Origin: Owenweeksia sp964619125 | GTDB lineage: Bacteria > Bacteroidota > Bacteroidia > Flavobacteriales > Schleiferiaceae | DNA: 64,000 bases | NCBI GenBank assembly: GCA_964619125.1 | Contig: CAZUCA010000003.1 | Coordinates: 22,966-86,965 of the forward strand | Direction: 5' to 3' | Shown: positions 1-8,752 of the stretch, piece by piece | Layout: the number at the start of each line of letters is the position of its first letter | Numbering within the stretch: the first letter of the stretch is position 1 | Notes under the pieces: model-generated | What the model saw: only the letters and a program-made list of their open reading frames with translations | The model's database searches: none | Told to the model about the DNA's origin: nothing | Program-made: the position numbers and the translations under genes

Positions 1-34
1 CATTATAAAAATTGAAGCGGAAGGAGATTAAGGG

Positions 35-895
35 GTGAAAACTAAAATCACATACAAATTGACTCAAGCCTCCAATACGAGCAGCAACTGGTGGTGGCTA
101 CCGGCATTTTGTTTATCAGCCTCCTGCTATGCACAAAGCTATTACAGCCCTGACTCCACTTTAACTTCACCGCGGCTTTACCTCTCTGCCGGCATCTATT
201 TTCCCGAGATCACCACCTCTATTCGCATAGATTCAAGGCTGGGCCTGGGCACCGATATAAGCCTGGAAGATGATCTTAAGTTAAGCAATAACACCTCGGT
301 ATTCCGCGGTCAGGCCCTGTTTCCGGTCAGCCAGCGGTCAGAGCTTCTCATCGGTTATACCAATATTAACCGCAGCAATGGACTTGAGCTGGAAAAAGAC
401 TTCACCATCAGGGACACCGTGTTTTATGCCGGGGCCAAGGCCCACATAAAATTTGATGTTTACCACTACGCTCTTGGTTGGCGCTATTCTTTTCTGGAGG
501 GCCCAGGCTGGAAGGCAGGCTTATCGCTCGGGGCACGCTTAATCCAGTTTAAAACCCGCTTCGAGGCCGGCATCAACCGCAACCAATATTACCGCGAGGC
601 CAGTATTATCGCTCCGGCGCTACTCTTTGGCGGACATATAAGTGGCTACCTTACGCCAAAGCTACTGGGACGCTACTCGCTGGAGTACCTGCGCCTGTCG
701 GTTTCCGATATTAAAATTCATATCCTGGAATCCGGGGTGTCCCTGCGTTACTTTATTTTTGAAAATTTTGCCCTCGGGGCCGGTTATGCGGCCAATGATT
801 ACCGGGTACGTGAGCTGCCTTTTAATGATGACTTCCAGGGTAAAGTAATCTTTTCCTTTAGTGGTTTTCACAGCTTTGTGTCAGCACGCTTTTAA
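35..895 (+). CDS. Outer-membrane beta-barrel protein, function unknown
   Basis: A 286-residue exported protein. Residues 1-34 form a signal peptide ending C-Y-A-Q. The rest alternates polar and hydrophobic or aromatic residues in short strands and ends in Phe (S-A-R-F), the usual end of an outer-membrane barrel. The start is GTG at 35, chosen because AAGGAG lies at 21-26, a good ribosome-binding site at normal distance. The FGE gene follows after 10 bases on the same strand, so the two are probably co-transcribed. No specific family is recognised; it could be a porin-like or structural barrel serving the sulfatase locus, but that is inference from position only. Confidence 0.75.
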   Translation: MKTKITYKLTQASNTSSNWWWLPAFCLSASCYAQSYYSPDSTLTSPRLYLSAGIYFPEITTSIRIDSRLGLGTDISLEDDLKLSNNTSVFRGQALFPVSQRSELLIGYTNINRSNGLELEKDFTIRDTVFYAGAKAHIKFDVYHYALGWRYSFLEGPGWKAGLSLGARLIQFKTRFEAGINRNQYYREASIIAPALLFGGHISGYLTPKLLGRYSLEYLRLSVSDIKIHILESGVSLRYFIFENFALGAGYAANDYRVRELPFNDDFQGKVIFSFSGFHSFVSARF

Positions 896-905
896 CAGAT
901 CGCCC

Positions 906-2027
906 ATGAATGAGGAGTTAACAAAACCTAAAATTTCACTTTCAGAAACCCTGAGCAAATTAGCCTTTCCGCTTCTGATAACGTCCTATTTTCTTACTGC
1001 CTGCGGTGGCAAGCAGGAAACACAACAGGCCGATAATTCAGGTTCAGAAGTTGGCACCTCCCCCCTGGCTAGTACCACTAATCCAGCACCCGAGGGCATG
1101 GTGCTGATACCGGCTGGATCTTATTTAATTGGTAGTGAGGATAAGTATGCCCAGCACTCTGAAGGGCCTGAGTACCCGGTAAAAATTTCTGCCTTTTATA
1201 TGGATCAGAGCGAAGTAACCAATGCCCAGTTTGCGGCATTTGTTGAAGCAACCGCTTATGTAACGGTAGCCGAGCGGCCGGTGGATTGGGATGAATTAAA
1301 AAAACAGCTTCCTCCCGGCACGCCCAAACCAGCTGACTCTTTACTCCAGCCCGGTTCATTGGTGTTTCGGCCTCACCCGGCGGCCAATCTCCACGATATT
1401 TCACAATGGTGGTCATGGCAAATTGGTGCCAACTGGCGTCATCCCCATGGGCCGGACAGCGACTTGGAAGGACTCGGAAATCACCCGGTGGTACATATTG
1501 CCTTTGAGGATGCCCAGGCCTATGCCAAATGGGCGGGTAAACGCCTGCCCACCGAAGCGGAATGGGAAATAGCCGCCCGGGCTGGGCAGCATCGCGCCTT
1601 TTCATGGGGTACCGAGCTTACCCCCGCCGGAGAGTATTTGGCCAACTTCTACCAGGGCCGCTTTCCCGATGGTAATACCGCCCGCGACGGCTATGCCCGC
1701 ACCGCACCGGTAATGAGTTACCCCCCCAATGAATTTGGGCTTTACGACATGATTGGCAACGTTTGGGAATGGACTTCTGACTGGTACCGACCCGACACCC
1801 ATGTTCAGAATAAATCAGTATCTGCCCGTGGTTGTATTAACCCCGCCGGCCCCGCAAAGAGTTTTGACCCTCAGGAGCCGCTGGTACCCAAGCGCGTCAC
1901 CAAGGGTGGCTCCTATCTCTGTAGTGAAGAATACTGCAGCAACTACCGGCCCAGTGCCCGTATGGCCACCGCCTTTGATTCGGGACAGGAGCACCTGGGG
2001 TTCCGCTGTGTAAAAAGCCTTGATTGA
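906..2027 (+). CDS. Lipoprotein formylglycine-generating enzyme (SUMF1/FGE family)
   Basis: A 373-residue protein that should oxidise the active-site cysteine of type I sulfatases to C-alpha-formylglycine. The FGE fold is visible from about residue 60 (P-E-G-M-V-L-I-P-A-G-S) to the C-terminus, including R-L-P-T-E-A-E-W-E and G-N-V-W-E-W-T. Both catalytic cysteines are present at about 339 and 344 in G-G-S-Y-L-C-S-E-E-Y-C, followed by N-Y-R-P-S-A-R and the family ending L-G-F-R-C, as in the human enzyme. This separates it from GldK/GldJ-type relatives without cysteines. The start at ATG 906 gives a lipoprotein signal peptide with lipobox L-T-A-C-G-G, so it should act outside the cytoplasm, where the sulfatases also go. 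It lies immediately before the regulator and close to four sulfatase genes. The family assignment is secure; periplasmic action is inferred. Confidence 0.93.
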   Translation: MNEELTKPKISLSETLSKLAFPLLITSYFLTACGGKQETQQADNSGSEVGTSPLASTTNPAPEGMVLIPAGSYLIGSEDKYAQHSEGPEYPVKISAFYMDQSEVTNAQFAAFVEATAYVTVAERPVDWDELKKQLPPGTPKPADSLLQPGSLVFRPHPAANLHDISQWWSWQIGANWRHPHGPDSDLEGLGNHPVVHIAFEDAQAYAKWAGKRLPTEAEWEIAARAGQHRAFSWGTELTPAGEYLANFYQGRFPDGNTARDGYARTAPVMSYPPNEFGLYDMIGNVWEWTSDWYRPDTHVQNKSVSARGCINPAGPAKSFDPQEPLVPKRVTKGGSYLCSEEYCSNYRPSARMATAFDSGQEHLGFRCVKSLD

Positions 2028-2028
2028 T

Positions 2029-3936
2029 ATGCTGAAGCCCTACCTATATACCGGTATAATACTTCTGGCACTCTTAAATATAACGGCGCCAGCAAATGCC
2101 GGGCTGCTGGTTGACAATACCCCCGCCTCACTTCCCCATGAAATGCGCACATCATTAGCTCCGGGCGCTAATGTTCCCTGGTTCCGTCAGGGCCTTACCA
2201 TGATGGCTTTGGGAGTGGTGGCCTCCGCACTTTTGATTCTTCCCTTGTGGCAGCGCGAGCGCAAATTGCGCTTTGAAAAAAAGCGCCTGCAAAAGGCACT
2301 GGGTGAGCGCGACCGGCGCCTGAAGAGTCACCACCGCATTATCAGAAGGCAAGCGGCCCGACTTCGAAAAATTGACGGGATGAAAAACCGCTTCTTTACC
2401 AATATCACTCACGAATTCCGTACTCCGCTCAGCTTAATTATTGGTCCGGTAGAACAGGCCATTATTGAACAACCGCCGCCGCGGGTTTTTGAAAGGCGCA
2501 TGCAGGGAGTACTGAAAAATGCCAATCATATCCTCAACCTGATAAACCAGTTGCTGGATCTGGCCAAGATTGAAAACGGCCAAATGAAGCTTGACCTGGT
2601 AAAAGGGGATCTGGTAGCCCATACGGCGGAAGTGGTGAAGCGATTTCAAACCCAGGCCCAACAAAAGCAGCAACGCCTTATATTTCTTAGCTCCGAAAAA
2701 GAACTTAACACAAGTTTTGATCAGGACAAATGGGATAAAATTCTCTATAACCTGATAGCTAACGCCCTATACCATACCCCGCGTGAGGGTTGTATTCAAG
2801 TTTATCTGGGCCGCAGTAGCCAGGAAAATCAAAAGTGCCTCAGCCTCGAGATTAAGGACAGCGGCAGCGGTATGCCCCCGGAGGAATTGAATCATATTTT
2901 TAAACGCTTTTATCAGGCCCAGGCCCAAAGTTCCGCCCGGCGGGAAGGTACCGGTATCGGTCTGGCCCTGGTATACGAACTGGTCAAACTACAGCTGGGT
3001 GAAATCCAGGTGCACAGCCACCCAGGCCAGGGCACCAGCTTTTCCATTTCCATGCCGGAAATGGAGCAGGATGCCCCCGTAGCGCCACTGGTTGAAACAG
3101 ACTTCAGTCCCAATTCACCGCCGGCTAGTGCCGCCGAAAACACCACTGTGGCCGCCGGACCGGATGCCCCTCCTTTTTATCTCGACATCCTTATTGTGGA
3201 AGACCAGGAAGATATGCGTGAATACATCAGGCAATGTCTTAAGCTACCAGGCTACCACTTCCATGAGGCCACTAACGGGCAGGAAGGCCTTGAAACCGCA
3301 TTGAGTATTATCCCCGATCTGATAATTGCTGATGTGATGATGCCCAAAATGGACGGCATCGCCCTCACCCAGAAAATACGGAAAGACCTTAGCACCTCAC
3401 ATATTCCGGTGGTTCTGCTTACCGCCCGGGCTTCGCTCAACCACAAGCTCGATGGCCTCTTTGCAGGGGCTGATGCCTATCTCTCCAAACCTTTCAGCCC
3501 CCGGGAACTACTCTTGCGGGTACAAAAGCTGATTGAGTTGCGGCAGGGGTTGCACCGATATTACCATCAGGCAAAAGGGCATGGTAAAAAAGAGTTGGTA
3601 AAGAGAGAAGATGAGTTTATACTGCGGCTACGGGCCTATATCCTTGAAAACATAACTGAACCCGGTCTCAATGGCAATGTTATCGGGCAGCATTTTGCCC
3701 TGAGCCGGGTACACCTTTACCGCAAACTCAAGGCCCTTACCGGTCAATCCATTTCCCAGTTTGTGAAAAGAACACGCTTACAACGCGCTTATGAATTGCT
3801 GGAGGAGGGACGCTATAACGTAAATGAAATAGGCTACCAATGCGGTTTCACTTCCGACAGTCACTTCTCCCGCTGTTTCAAATCGCACTTTGGCCATTCC
3901 CCTTCCAAAATAAAACAGGGAATCAAATATTCGTAA
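2029..3936 (+). CDS. Hybrid histidine kinase/response regulator with AraC-type DNA-binding domain
   Basis: A 635-residue one-piece two-component regulator. Order: N-terminal hydrophobic segment (about 5-25), a short linker of about 30 residues, a transmembrane segment (55-75), coiled coil (79-120), HisKA with H-box F-F-T-N-I-T-H-E-F-R-T-P (His about 128), HATPase with N-box L-I-A-N-A-L and G-box D-S-G-S-G-M-P, receiver domain (about 387-505, phospho-Asp about 435 in I-A-D-V-M-M-P) and an AraC helix-turn-helix pair (545-635). Start: TTG at 2020 is possible, but ATG 2029, one base after the FGE stop, is preferred; either implies translational coupling. Unlike typical Bacteroidota HTCS proteins it has no large periplasmic sensor (no beta-propeller repeats). 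It probably regulates the sulfatase genes; this is inferred from position. Confidence 0.93.
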   Translation: MLKPYLYTGIILLALLNITAPANAGLLVDNTPASLPHEMRTSLAPGANVPWFRQGLTMMALGVVASALLILPLWQRERKLRFEKKRLQKALGERDRRLKSHHRIIRRQAARLRKIDGMKNRFFTNITHEFRTPLSLIIGPVEQAIIEQPPPRVFERRMQGVLKNANHILNLINQLLDLAKIENGQMKLDLVKGDLVAHTAEVVKRFQTQAQQKQQRLIFLSSEKELNTSFDQDKWDKILYNLIANALYHTPREGCIQVYLGRSSQENQKCLSLEIKDSGSGMPPEELNHIFKRFYQAQAQSSARREGTGIGLALVYELVKLQLGEIQVHSHPGQGTSFSISMPEMEQDAPVAPLVETDFSPNSPPASAAENTTVAAGPDAPPFYLDILIVEDQEDMREYIRQCLKLPGYHFHEATNGQEGLETALSIIPDLIIADVMMPKMDGIALTQKIRKDLSTSHIPVVLLTARASLNHKLDGLFAGADAYLSKPFSPRELLLRVQKLIELRQGLHRYYHQAKGHGKKELVKREDEFILRLRAYILENITEPGLNGNVIGQHFALSRVHLYRKLKALTGQSISQFVKRTRLQRAYELLEEGRYNVNEIGYQCGFTSDSHFSRCFKSHFGHSPSKIKQGIKYS

Positions 3937-3952
3937 CAACAGTGCAAGAGCC
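3933..3952 (+). promoter_or_regulatory. Candidate operator, copy 1 of a repeated 20-base motif
   Basis: GTAACAACAGTGCAAGAGCC overlaps the stop codon of the hybrid regulator and lies 43 bases before the 86-residue gene. It matches 18 of 20 positions with 7068-7087, ahead of sulfatase 2. It could be a binding site for the adjacent AraC-type regulator or a conserved untranslated-leader element. Only the repetition is observed; the function is inferred. Confidence 0.3.
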
Positions 3953-3995
3953 TTTCTTCAGTTCTTAGGAATATTGAAAAACCAATCCAATAGAA

Positions 3996-4256
3996 ATGAC
4001 CGGAGAGAACATCCGTCATATTATCCGTACGGTTCTAATGTCCAACTTCAACATCGATACTTCCGATTTTGATTGGGACGTACCACTGGTGCAACTGGAT
4101 CCCAATTTCCGCATTCTGGGATACCTCATGTTTTTAGAGCAATTATTAAATGATGAGTTCCGGACCAGGATACCACTACTGGAGAATATCAGCGCCTCGG
4201 TACATACTCCTGAAGATATTGTCAGGCTTATTAATGTTGAGTTGGAACTGCAATAG
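3996..4256 (+). CDS. Small acyl-carrier-protein-like protein lacking the Ser attachment site
   Basis: An 86-residue protein without signal peptide. Length, charge pattern and helices resemble an acyl carrier protein: a first helix (residues 5-15), a loop, a second amphipathic helix F-R-I-L-G-Y-L-M-F-L-E, and a C-terminal T-P-E-D-I-V-R-L-I resembling the T-V-x-D-I-V helix of carrier proteins. Aligned on the L-E at the end of helix II, the position of the phosphopantetheine serine (D-S-L) is Asn in D-P-N-F, so it should not carry a prosthetic group. It sits between the regulator (59 bases upstream) and sulfatase 1 (170 bases downstream). The relationship to carrier proteins is a by-eye judgement; it may be an unrelated small helical protein. 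Confidence 0.6.
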   Translation: MTGENIRHIIRTVLMSNFNIDTSDFDWDVPLVQLDPNFRILGYLMFLEQLLNDEFRTRIPLLENISASVHTPEDIVRLINVELELQ

Positions 4257-4331
4257 GCTGAAGTTGCTTTCTTAATGGCAATGGCGAGGTCAGAGGAAAA
4301 AAGCCCTTAAGTAACCAGGGTTAAAATATGT

Positions 4332-4351
4332 GTAACAAACGTGAATACTGG
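4332..4351 (+). promoter_or_regulatory. Weak copy of the GTAACAA motif ahead of sulfatase 1
   Basis: GTAACAA followed two bases later by GTG matches the core of the motifs at 3933 and 7068, but the right half is diverged. It lies about 75 bases upstream of the sulfatase 1 start. It is listed because all three occurrences precede genes of the sulfatase locus; the match could be chance. Confidence 0.18.
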
Positions 4352-4426
4352 TGTAATGGGGGGACGCTTCCTTTATAAAATCGCTAATCACGTGGTTTAA
4401 ATGATGAATTTCAAAATGTTAAGATA

Positions 4427-6993
4427 ATGGTACCAAAGAGAAAGTTGTTTCTGGCCCAACGAGTTTTTACTACTTCCCTGGCGGTGTTAGTGTTTACAGC
4501 ATGGGCCGTCATCCAGGGCTGTAATTCAGCCAATTCGCAGGCTAATAGCAGTCAGGCCAACAGCGATTTTGAAGAAATAAACCGTCTCCCCTACCCCGAT
4601 CCTGAATTTAAGGGTAAAATAGGTCGCACCTATCAGGAGTCGGAAATGGATTGGCCCGATTTACCCACCCCCCCTGAGGGGGCGCCTAATGTAATCGTCA
4701 TTTTATTGGATGACGTGGGCTTTGGCATGACCAGCACCTTTGGGGGCTCTATTCCCACGCCGCACCTGGATTCATTGGCCAGGGAGGGCTTGCGCTACAA
4801 CCGCTTTCACACCACCGCTATTTGCGGGCCATCACGGGCGGCACTCATCACGGGTCGCAATCATCACAATGCCGGCAGCGGCTTTCTGGCTGAATGGGCT
4901 ACCGGCTACCCCAGTTACACCACCATGATTCCCCGGGCTACTGCCACGATTGGTAAAATTTTGAAATACAACGGCATGAACACTTCGTGGTTTGGCAAAA
5001 ATCATAACACTCCCGATTGGGAGACTTCGGCGGCTGGCCCTTTTGATCGCTGGCCTACCGGTTTAGGGTTTGACTACTTCTATGGCTTCAATGCTGGTGA
5101 AACCCATCAGTATTACCCGGTAATTTTTGAAAACACAATCCCGGTAGAGCCGGAGCAGACCCCAGAAGAGGGCTACCACTTCCAAACTGATATGACCGAT
5201 AAAGCCATTGAATGGCTGCAGCTGCAAAAATCCATTTCCCCCAGTAAACCGGTTTTCATGTATTATGCCCCGGGTGCGGTACATGCTCCCCACCACGTCC
5301 GGGAGGAGTGGAGCCATAAGTTTAGGGGCAAATTTGACCACGGCTGGGATAATGAGCGTGAAATTACCTACCAGCGGCAAAAGCAAATGGGTATCATACC
5401 TGCCAATGCCGAGTTGTCACCCCGCAACGACTATGTGCCCCTGTGGGATACGCTCAATGCCCAGGAAAAAAAATTCTACACCCTGCTATATGAGAATTTT
5501 GCCGGCTACCTGGCTTTCACCGATTACGAGGTGGGACGCTTAATGAAAGCCATTAGTGCACTACCCGATGCCGAAAACACTTTAGTGATGTATATCGTGG
5601 GGGATAACGGTGCGAGTGCCGAAGGCGGTTTACAGGGAACCATAAACGAGGTGAAGTCCTTGAATGGCATCCCCAGTACCATTGAGGAAAACCTGGCTAA
5701 AGCCGATGAAATTGGCGGTCCTGAAACCGAGCCTCACTTCCCCATAGGCTGGGCTTTTGCCGGGAATACTCCTTTCCCCTGGGTGAAGCAAGTGGCATCT
5801 CACTTCGGTGGCAGTCGCAATCCCATGGTGGTAAGCTGGCCAAAGGTGATTAAAGATAAGGGGGCGGTGCGCTCCCATTTTCTGCATCTCATTGATGTGG
5901 TCCCTACCATACTTGAAGCAACCGGCATTAGTATGCCCGATGAAGTGGATGGTGTGCAGCAGCGGCCCTTGGACGGTAAGTCTTTCCTTAGCACCTTTAG
6001 TGAAGCTGAAGCTGCTGAGATCAGGGAAACCCAATATTTTGAGGTATTTAGTAATCGAGCCCTTTATCACCAGGGCTGGGTTGCCGCTCATCAGCATACT
6101 TACCCCTGGCGTCAGGATTTTGCTCCGGGCTATGAAGATGAAGTTTGGGAACTCTTTCACGTGGCGGTGGACTTTTCAGAGGCCAGGAATGTAGCCGATC
6201 AATATCCCGAAAAACTAGCCGAACTGAAGCAGATGTGGGAGCAGGAAGCTGAGAAATACCGGGTCTTTCCGCTCGATGACCGGGGTTCCGCCCGCCTGGC
6301 CGTGCCCAAGCCCTCACCGCTGGGTGACCGGCGCAAGTTCACCTATTACGCTGGTGCCAGCCGCATTCCCGAAACTGCCGCCCCTAATACCAAGAACACC
6401 TCCTGGACCATGGAGGCCCTAGTCGAAACTAATACTGGAGAACGGGATGGGGTGATCAATGCCATCGGTGGTTTGGGAGGCGGCTATACGCTGTATATCA
6501 AAAATGGTTACCCCACTTTTCTCTACAACTTTTTTGAGAGTGAGATCCTCACCGTCAAATCCTCAAAAAGGCTTAATAATGGCCTGAGCGCCATCAAGGT
6601 AGACTTCAATTACGATGGCGGTGGGGCCGGTAAGGGCGCCACGGTGGTACTCTACCTCAATAATGAAAAGGTGGGTGAAGGCCGTTTAACGGGCAGCGTA
6701 CCCGGTCGTTTTGGCATCGACACTTTTGGTATCGGTGAAGACACCGGTTCGCCGGTAACCAAAAACTATAGTGCCAATAAATTTCAGGGCCATATNNNNN
6801 NNNNNNNNNNNNNNNNNNNNNNNNNNNNNNNNNNNNNNNNNNNNNNNNNNNNNNNNNNNNNNNNNNNNNNNNNNNNNNNNNNNNNNNNNNNNNNNACACC
6901 GGTTCGCCGGTAACCAAAAACTATAGTGCCAATAAATTTCAGGGCCATATTGTAGAAGTCAATATTGAGTTGAATCCGAAAGCAAAATCCTGA
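4427..6993 (+). CDS. Exported arylsulfatase lipoprotein, type I (Cys); gene interrupted by an assembly gap
   Basis: Sulfatase 1 of the cluster, hydrolysing sulfate esters of an unknown substrate. Lipobox I-Q-G-C places the lipidated Cys at 32. The sulfatase domain begins at N-V-I-V-I-L-L-D-D-V-G-F (about 88-99, metal-binding Asp pair) and has the canonical maturation motif C-G-P-S-R at 133-137, then A-A-L-I-T-G-R. A C-terminal region of about 150 residues after the sulfatase fold looks like a beta-sandwich. A run of N at 6796-6895 plus a 55-base duplication breaks the frame; removing 155 bases restores one frame to the TGA at 6991-6993 and gives about 803 residues ending N-P-K-A-K-S. It is longer than its three neighbours and diverged from them. 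Cys modification by the FGE at 906 is expected. Confidence 0.9.
6741..6950. other. Scaffolding artefact: 55-base duplication around 100 N
   Basis: Bases 6741-6795 are identical to 6896-6950 (both begin ACACCGGTTC and end GGGCCATAT), separated by exactly 100 N. The duplicated length of 55 suggests two contigs that overlap by one assembler k-mer and were joined with a default gap rather than merged. Merging them restores an open sulfatase frame. No biological sequence is likely to be missing. Confidence 0.93.
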
Positions 6994-7067
6994 AAGGACC
7001 CAGAAACAACTTTTTAGTAGCAACCCTCGCCAATATTTCACGCCATGTAACCAGCGGTAAAACTCTG

Positions 7068-7087
7068 GTAACAATGGTGCAAGAGCC
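7068..7087 (+). promoter_or_regulatory. Candidate operator, copy 2 of the 20-base motif
   Basis: GTAACAATGGTGCAAGAGCC lies 61 bases before the sulfatase 2 start and differs from 3933-3952 only at positions 8 and 9. The intergenic stretch 6994-7148 around it contains no gene. It is a candidate binding site for the AraC domain of the nearby hybrid regulator. Confidence 0.3.
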
Positions 7088-7148
7088 AAAGTAGCCTGGG
7101 CTTTTTCTTTGGAGTAAGTAAAGTATAACCACTTTCAAATAAGCAAAA

Positions 7149-8714
7149 ATGAAGATGAAGACTGCAACTTTTTTTTGGATCCTGTTGGTATTGCCACTGC
7201 TGGTTTGGAGCCAGAACAAGCCCAATATTCTGGTGATAATGGTGGACGATGTTGCCCCGAATGCTATCAGCGCTTATAGCCTGGGTATGCAATATCATAC
7301 TCCCAATATTGACCGCATTGCCAAGGAAGGGGTGCTCTTTACCGACCACTACTCCCAGCCCAGTTGTACCGCTGGCCGCGCCGCCTTTATCACGGGGCAA
7401 AAACCGGTGCGTACCGGCTTAACCACTGTAGGTCAGCCCGGGAATCCCCTCGGTCTAAAAAAGGAAGATCCTACTATTGCTGAACTACTGAAGCCCCTGG
7501 GTTATATGACCGCCCAGTATGGTAAGAATCACCTCGGTGATCGCAATGAACACCTGCCCACCGTACATGGCTTCGACGAGTTTTACGGTAACCTCTATCA
7601 CCTCAATGTATCGGAGGAGCCCGAGCAATCGGATTACCCCAAAAGCAAGGAGTTCGCCGAAAAATACGGCCCACGGGGCATCATCGAGTCCTATGCCTCA
7701 GACACCTATGATAATACTGAAGACCCGCGCTTTGGCGTGATTGGCAAGCAAAAGGTTACTGATATCGGTCCTTTGACTTCTGAACGGATGAAAACCTTTG
7801 ATGAAGAACTGGTGGCCAAATCAAAAGACTTTATGAAACGGGCTCAGGAAGCAGACAAACCCTTTTTCATTTGGCATGCCACCAGCCGTATGCACGTATA
7901 CACCCATCTTAAGGAAGAATCTAAAAACCTGGCTACCGACGTAAGTACGGACATGGATAAATTTGGGCATGGCTTTTTAGAGCACGACGGCCATGTAGGT
8001 GAACTGCTGGACTACCTGGAAGAATTGGGTATTGATGAGAACACCATTGTAATTTACACCACCGACAACGGTCCGGAACAAAGTACCTTCCCCGATGCCG
8101 GGGTTACCATGTTCAGAGGTGAAAAGATGACCACCTGGGAAGGTGGGCTGCGCTCTCCATTCCTGGTGCGCTGGCCGGAGCGGATTCCCGCCGGTCTTAT
8201 TCGCAACGGTATCTCTGCTCATGAAGATGTTCTACCTACCCTCATGGCGGCAGTGGGTCAGCCCGATCTTCCCGAGCAACTCAAGAAGGGTAAGACTATC
8301 GGCGGCACCAACTACAAGGTGTACATTGATGGCTTCAACAACCTCGACTACTGGACAGGCGAAGCTGAGGAATCAGCGCGCAATCACTTCTTCTATTACT
8401 ACGAAACCAGCTTAACCGCCTTACGGGTGGGGCCCTGGAAGATGCACTTCGCCACCAAGGAGCGCTATTTCGACGATATGGTTTCACACACCATGCCCCA
8501 ACTCTTTAACCTGCGCAAGGATCCTTTTGAAAGCTACGACGACATCACCGGCTTTCACTTCATCATGCACAAATCCTGGGTAATGCAGCCCGCCATTGGC
8601 ATCCTCAATGAGCACCTGATGACTTTTAAGGAATATCCCCCCCGGCAGGAGGCGGCATCACTGGACATCAACAAAGCCATCGATAAGATCCTGCAGGCGG
8701 GCAGCCGGCAGTAA
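7149..8714 (+). CDS. Exported sulfatase, type I (Cys, C-T-A-G-R motif)
   Basis: Sulfatase 2, 521 residues. The signal peptide (1-21) ends V-W-S-Q, followed directly by N-K-P-N-I-L-V-I-M-V-D-D-V with the metal-binding Asp pair. The maturation motif is C-T-A-G-R (Cys 73), with Ala at the position usually held by Pro, then A-A-F-I-T-G-Q. Further sulfatase hallmarks are G-K-N-H-L-G-D-R-N-E, D-N-G-P-E and F-R-G-E-K-M-T-T-W-E-G-G. It is closely similar along its whole length to sulfatase 4 at 10426, so the pair arose by duplication. Length is normal for the S1 family. It lies 155 bases after sulfatase 1 and 38 bases before sulfatase 3. The substrate is unknown. Confidence 0.93.
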   Translation: MKMKTATFFWILLVLPLLVWSQNKPNILVIMVDDVAPNAISAYSLGMQYHTPNIDRIAKEGVLFTDHYSQPSCTAGRAAFITGQKPVRTGLTTVGQPGNPLGLKKEDPTIAELLKPLGYMTAQYGKNHLGDRNEHLPTVHGFDEFYGNLYHLNVSEEPEQSDYPKSKEFAEKYGPRGIIESYASDTYDNTEDPRFGVIGKQKVTDIGPLTSERMKTFDEELVAKSKDFMKRAQEADKPFFIWHATSRMHVYTHLKEESKNLATDVSTDMDKFGHGFLEHDGHVGELLDYLEELGIDENTIVIYTTDNGPEQSTFPDAGVTMFRGEKMTTWEGGLRSPFLVRWPERIPAGLIRNGISAHEDVLPTLMAAVGQPDLPEQLKKGKTIGGTNYKVYIDGFNNLDYWTGEAEESARNHFFYYYETSLTALRVGPWKMHFATKERYFDDMVSHTMPQLFNLRKDPFESYDDITGFHFIMHKSWVMQPAIGILNEHLMTFKEYPPRQEAASLDINKAIDKILQAGSRQ

Positions 8715-8752
8715 GCTTAGCCCAGTGAAAGTAGATGTTTTAATCTAAAAAT

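Noticed and set aside
906..2027. GldK/GldJ-type gliding lipoprotein
   Set aside because: These FGE relatives lack the two catalytic Cys; here both are present and sulfatase genes follow.
6796..6895. Unknown insertion or mobile element in the sulfatase gene
   Set aside because: The flanking 55-base identity and the exact 100 N fit an assembly join; no element sequence is visible.
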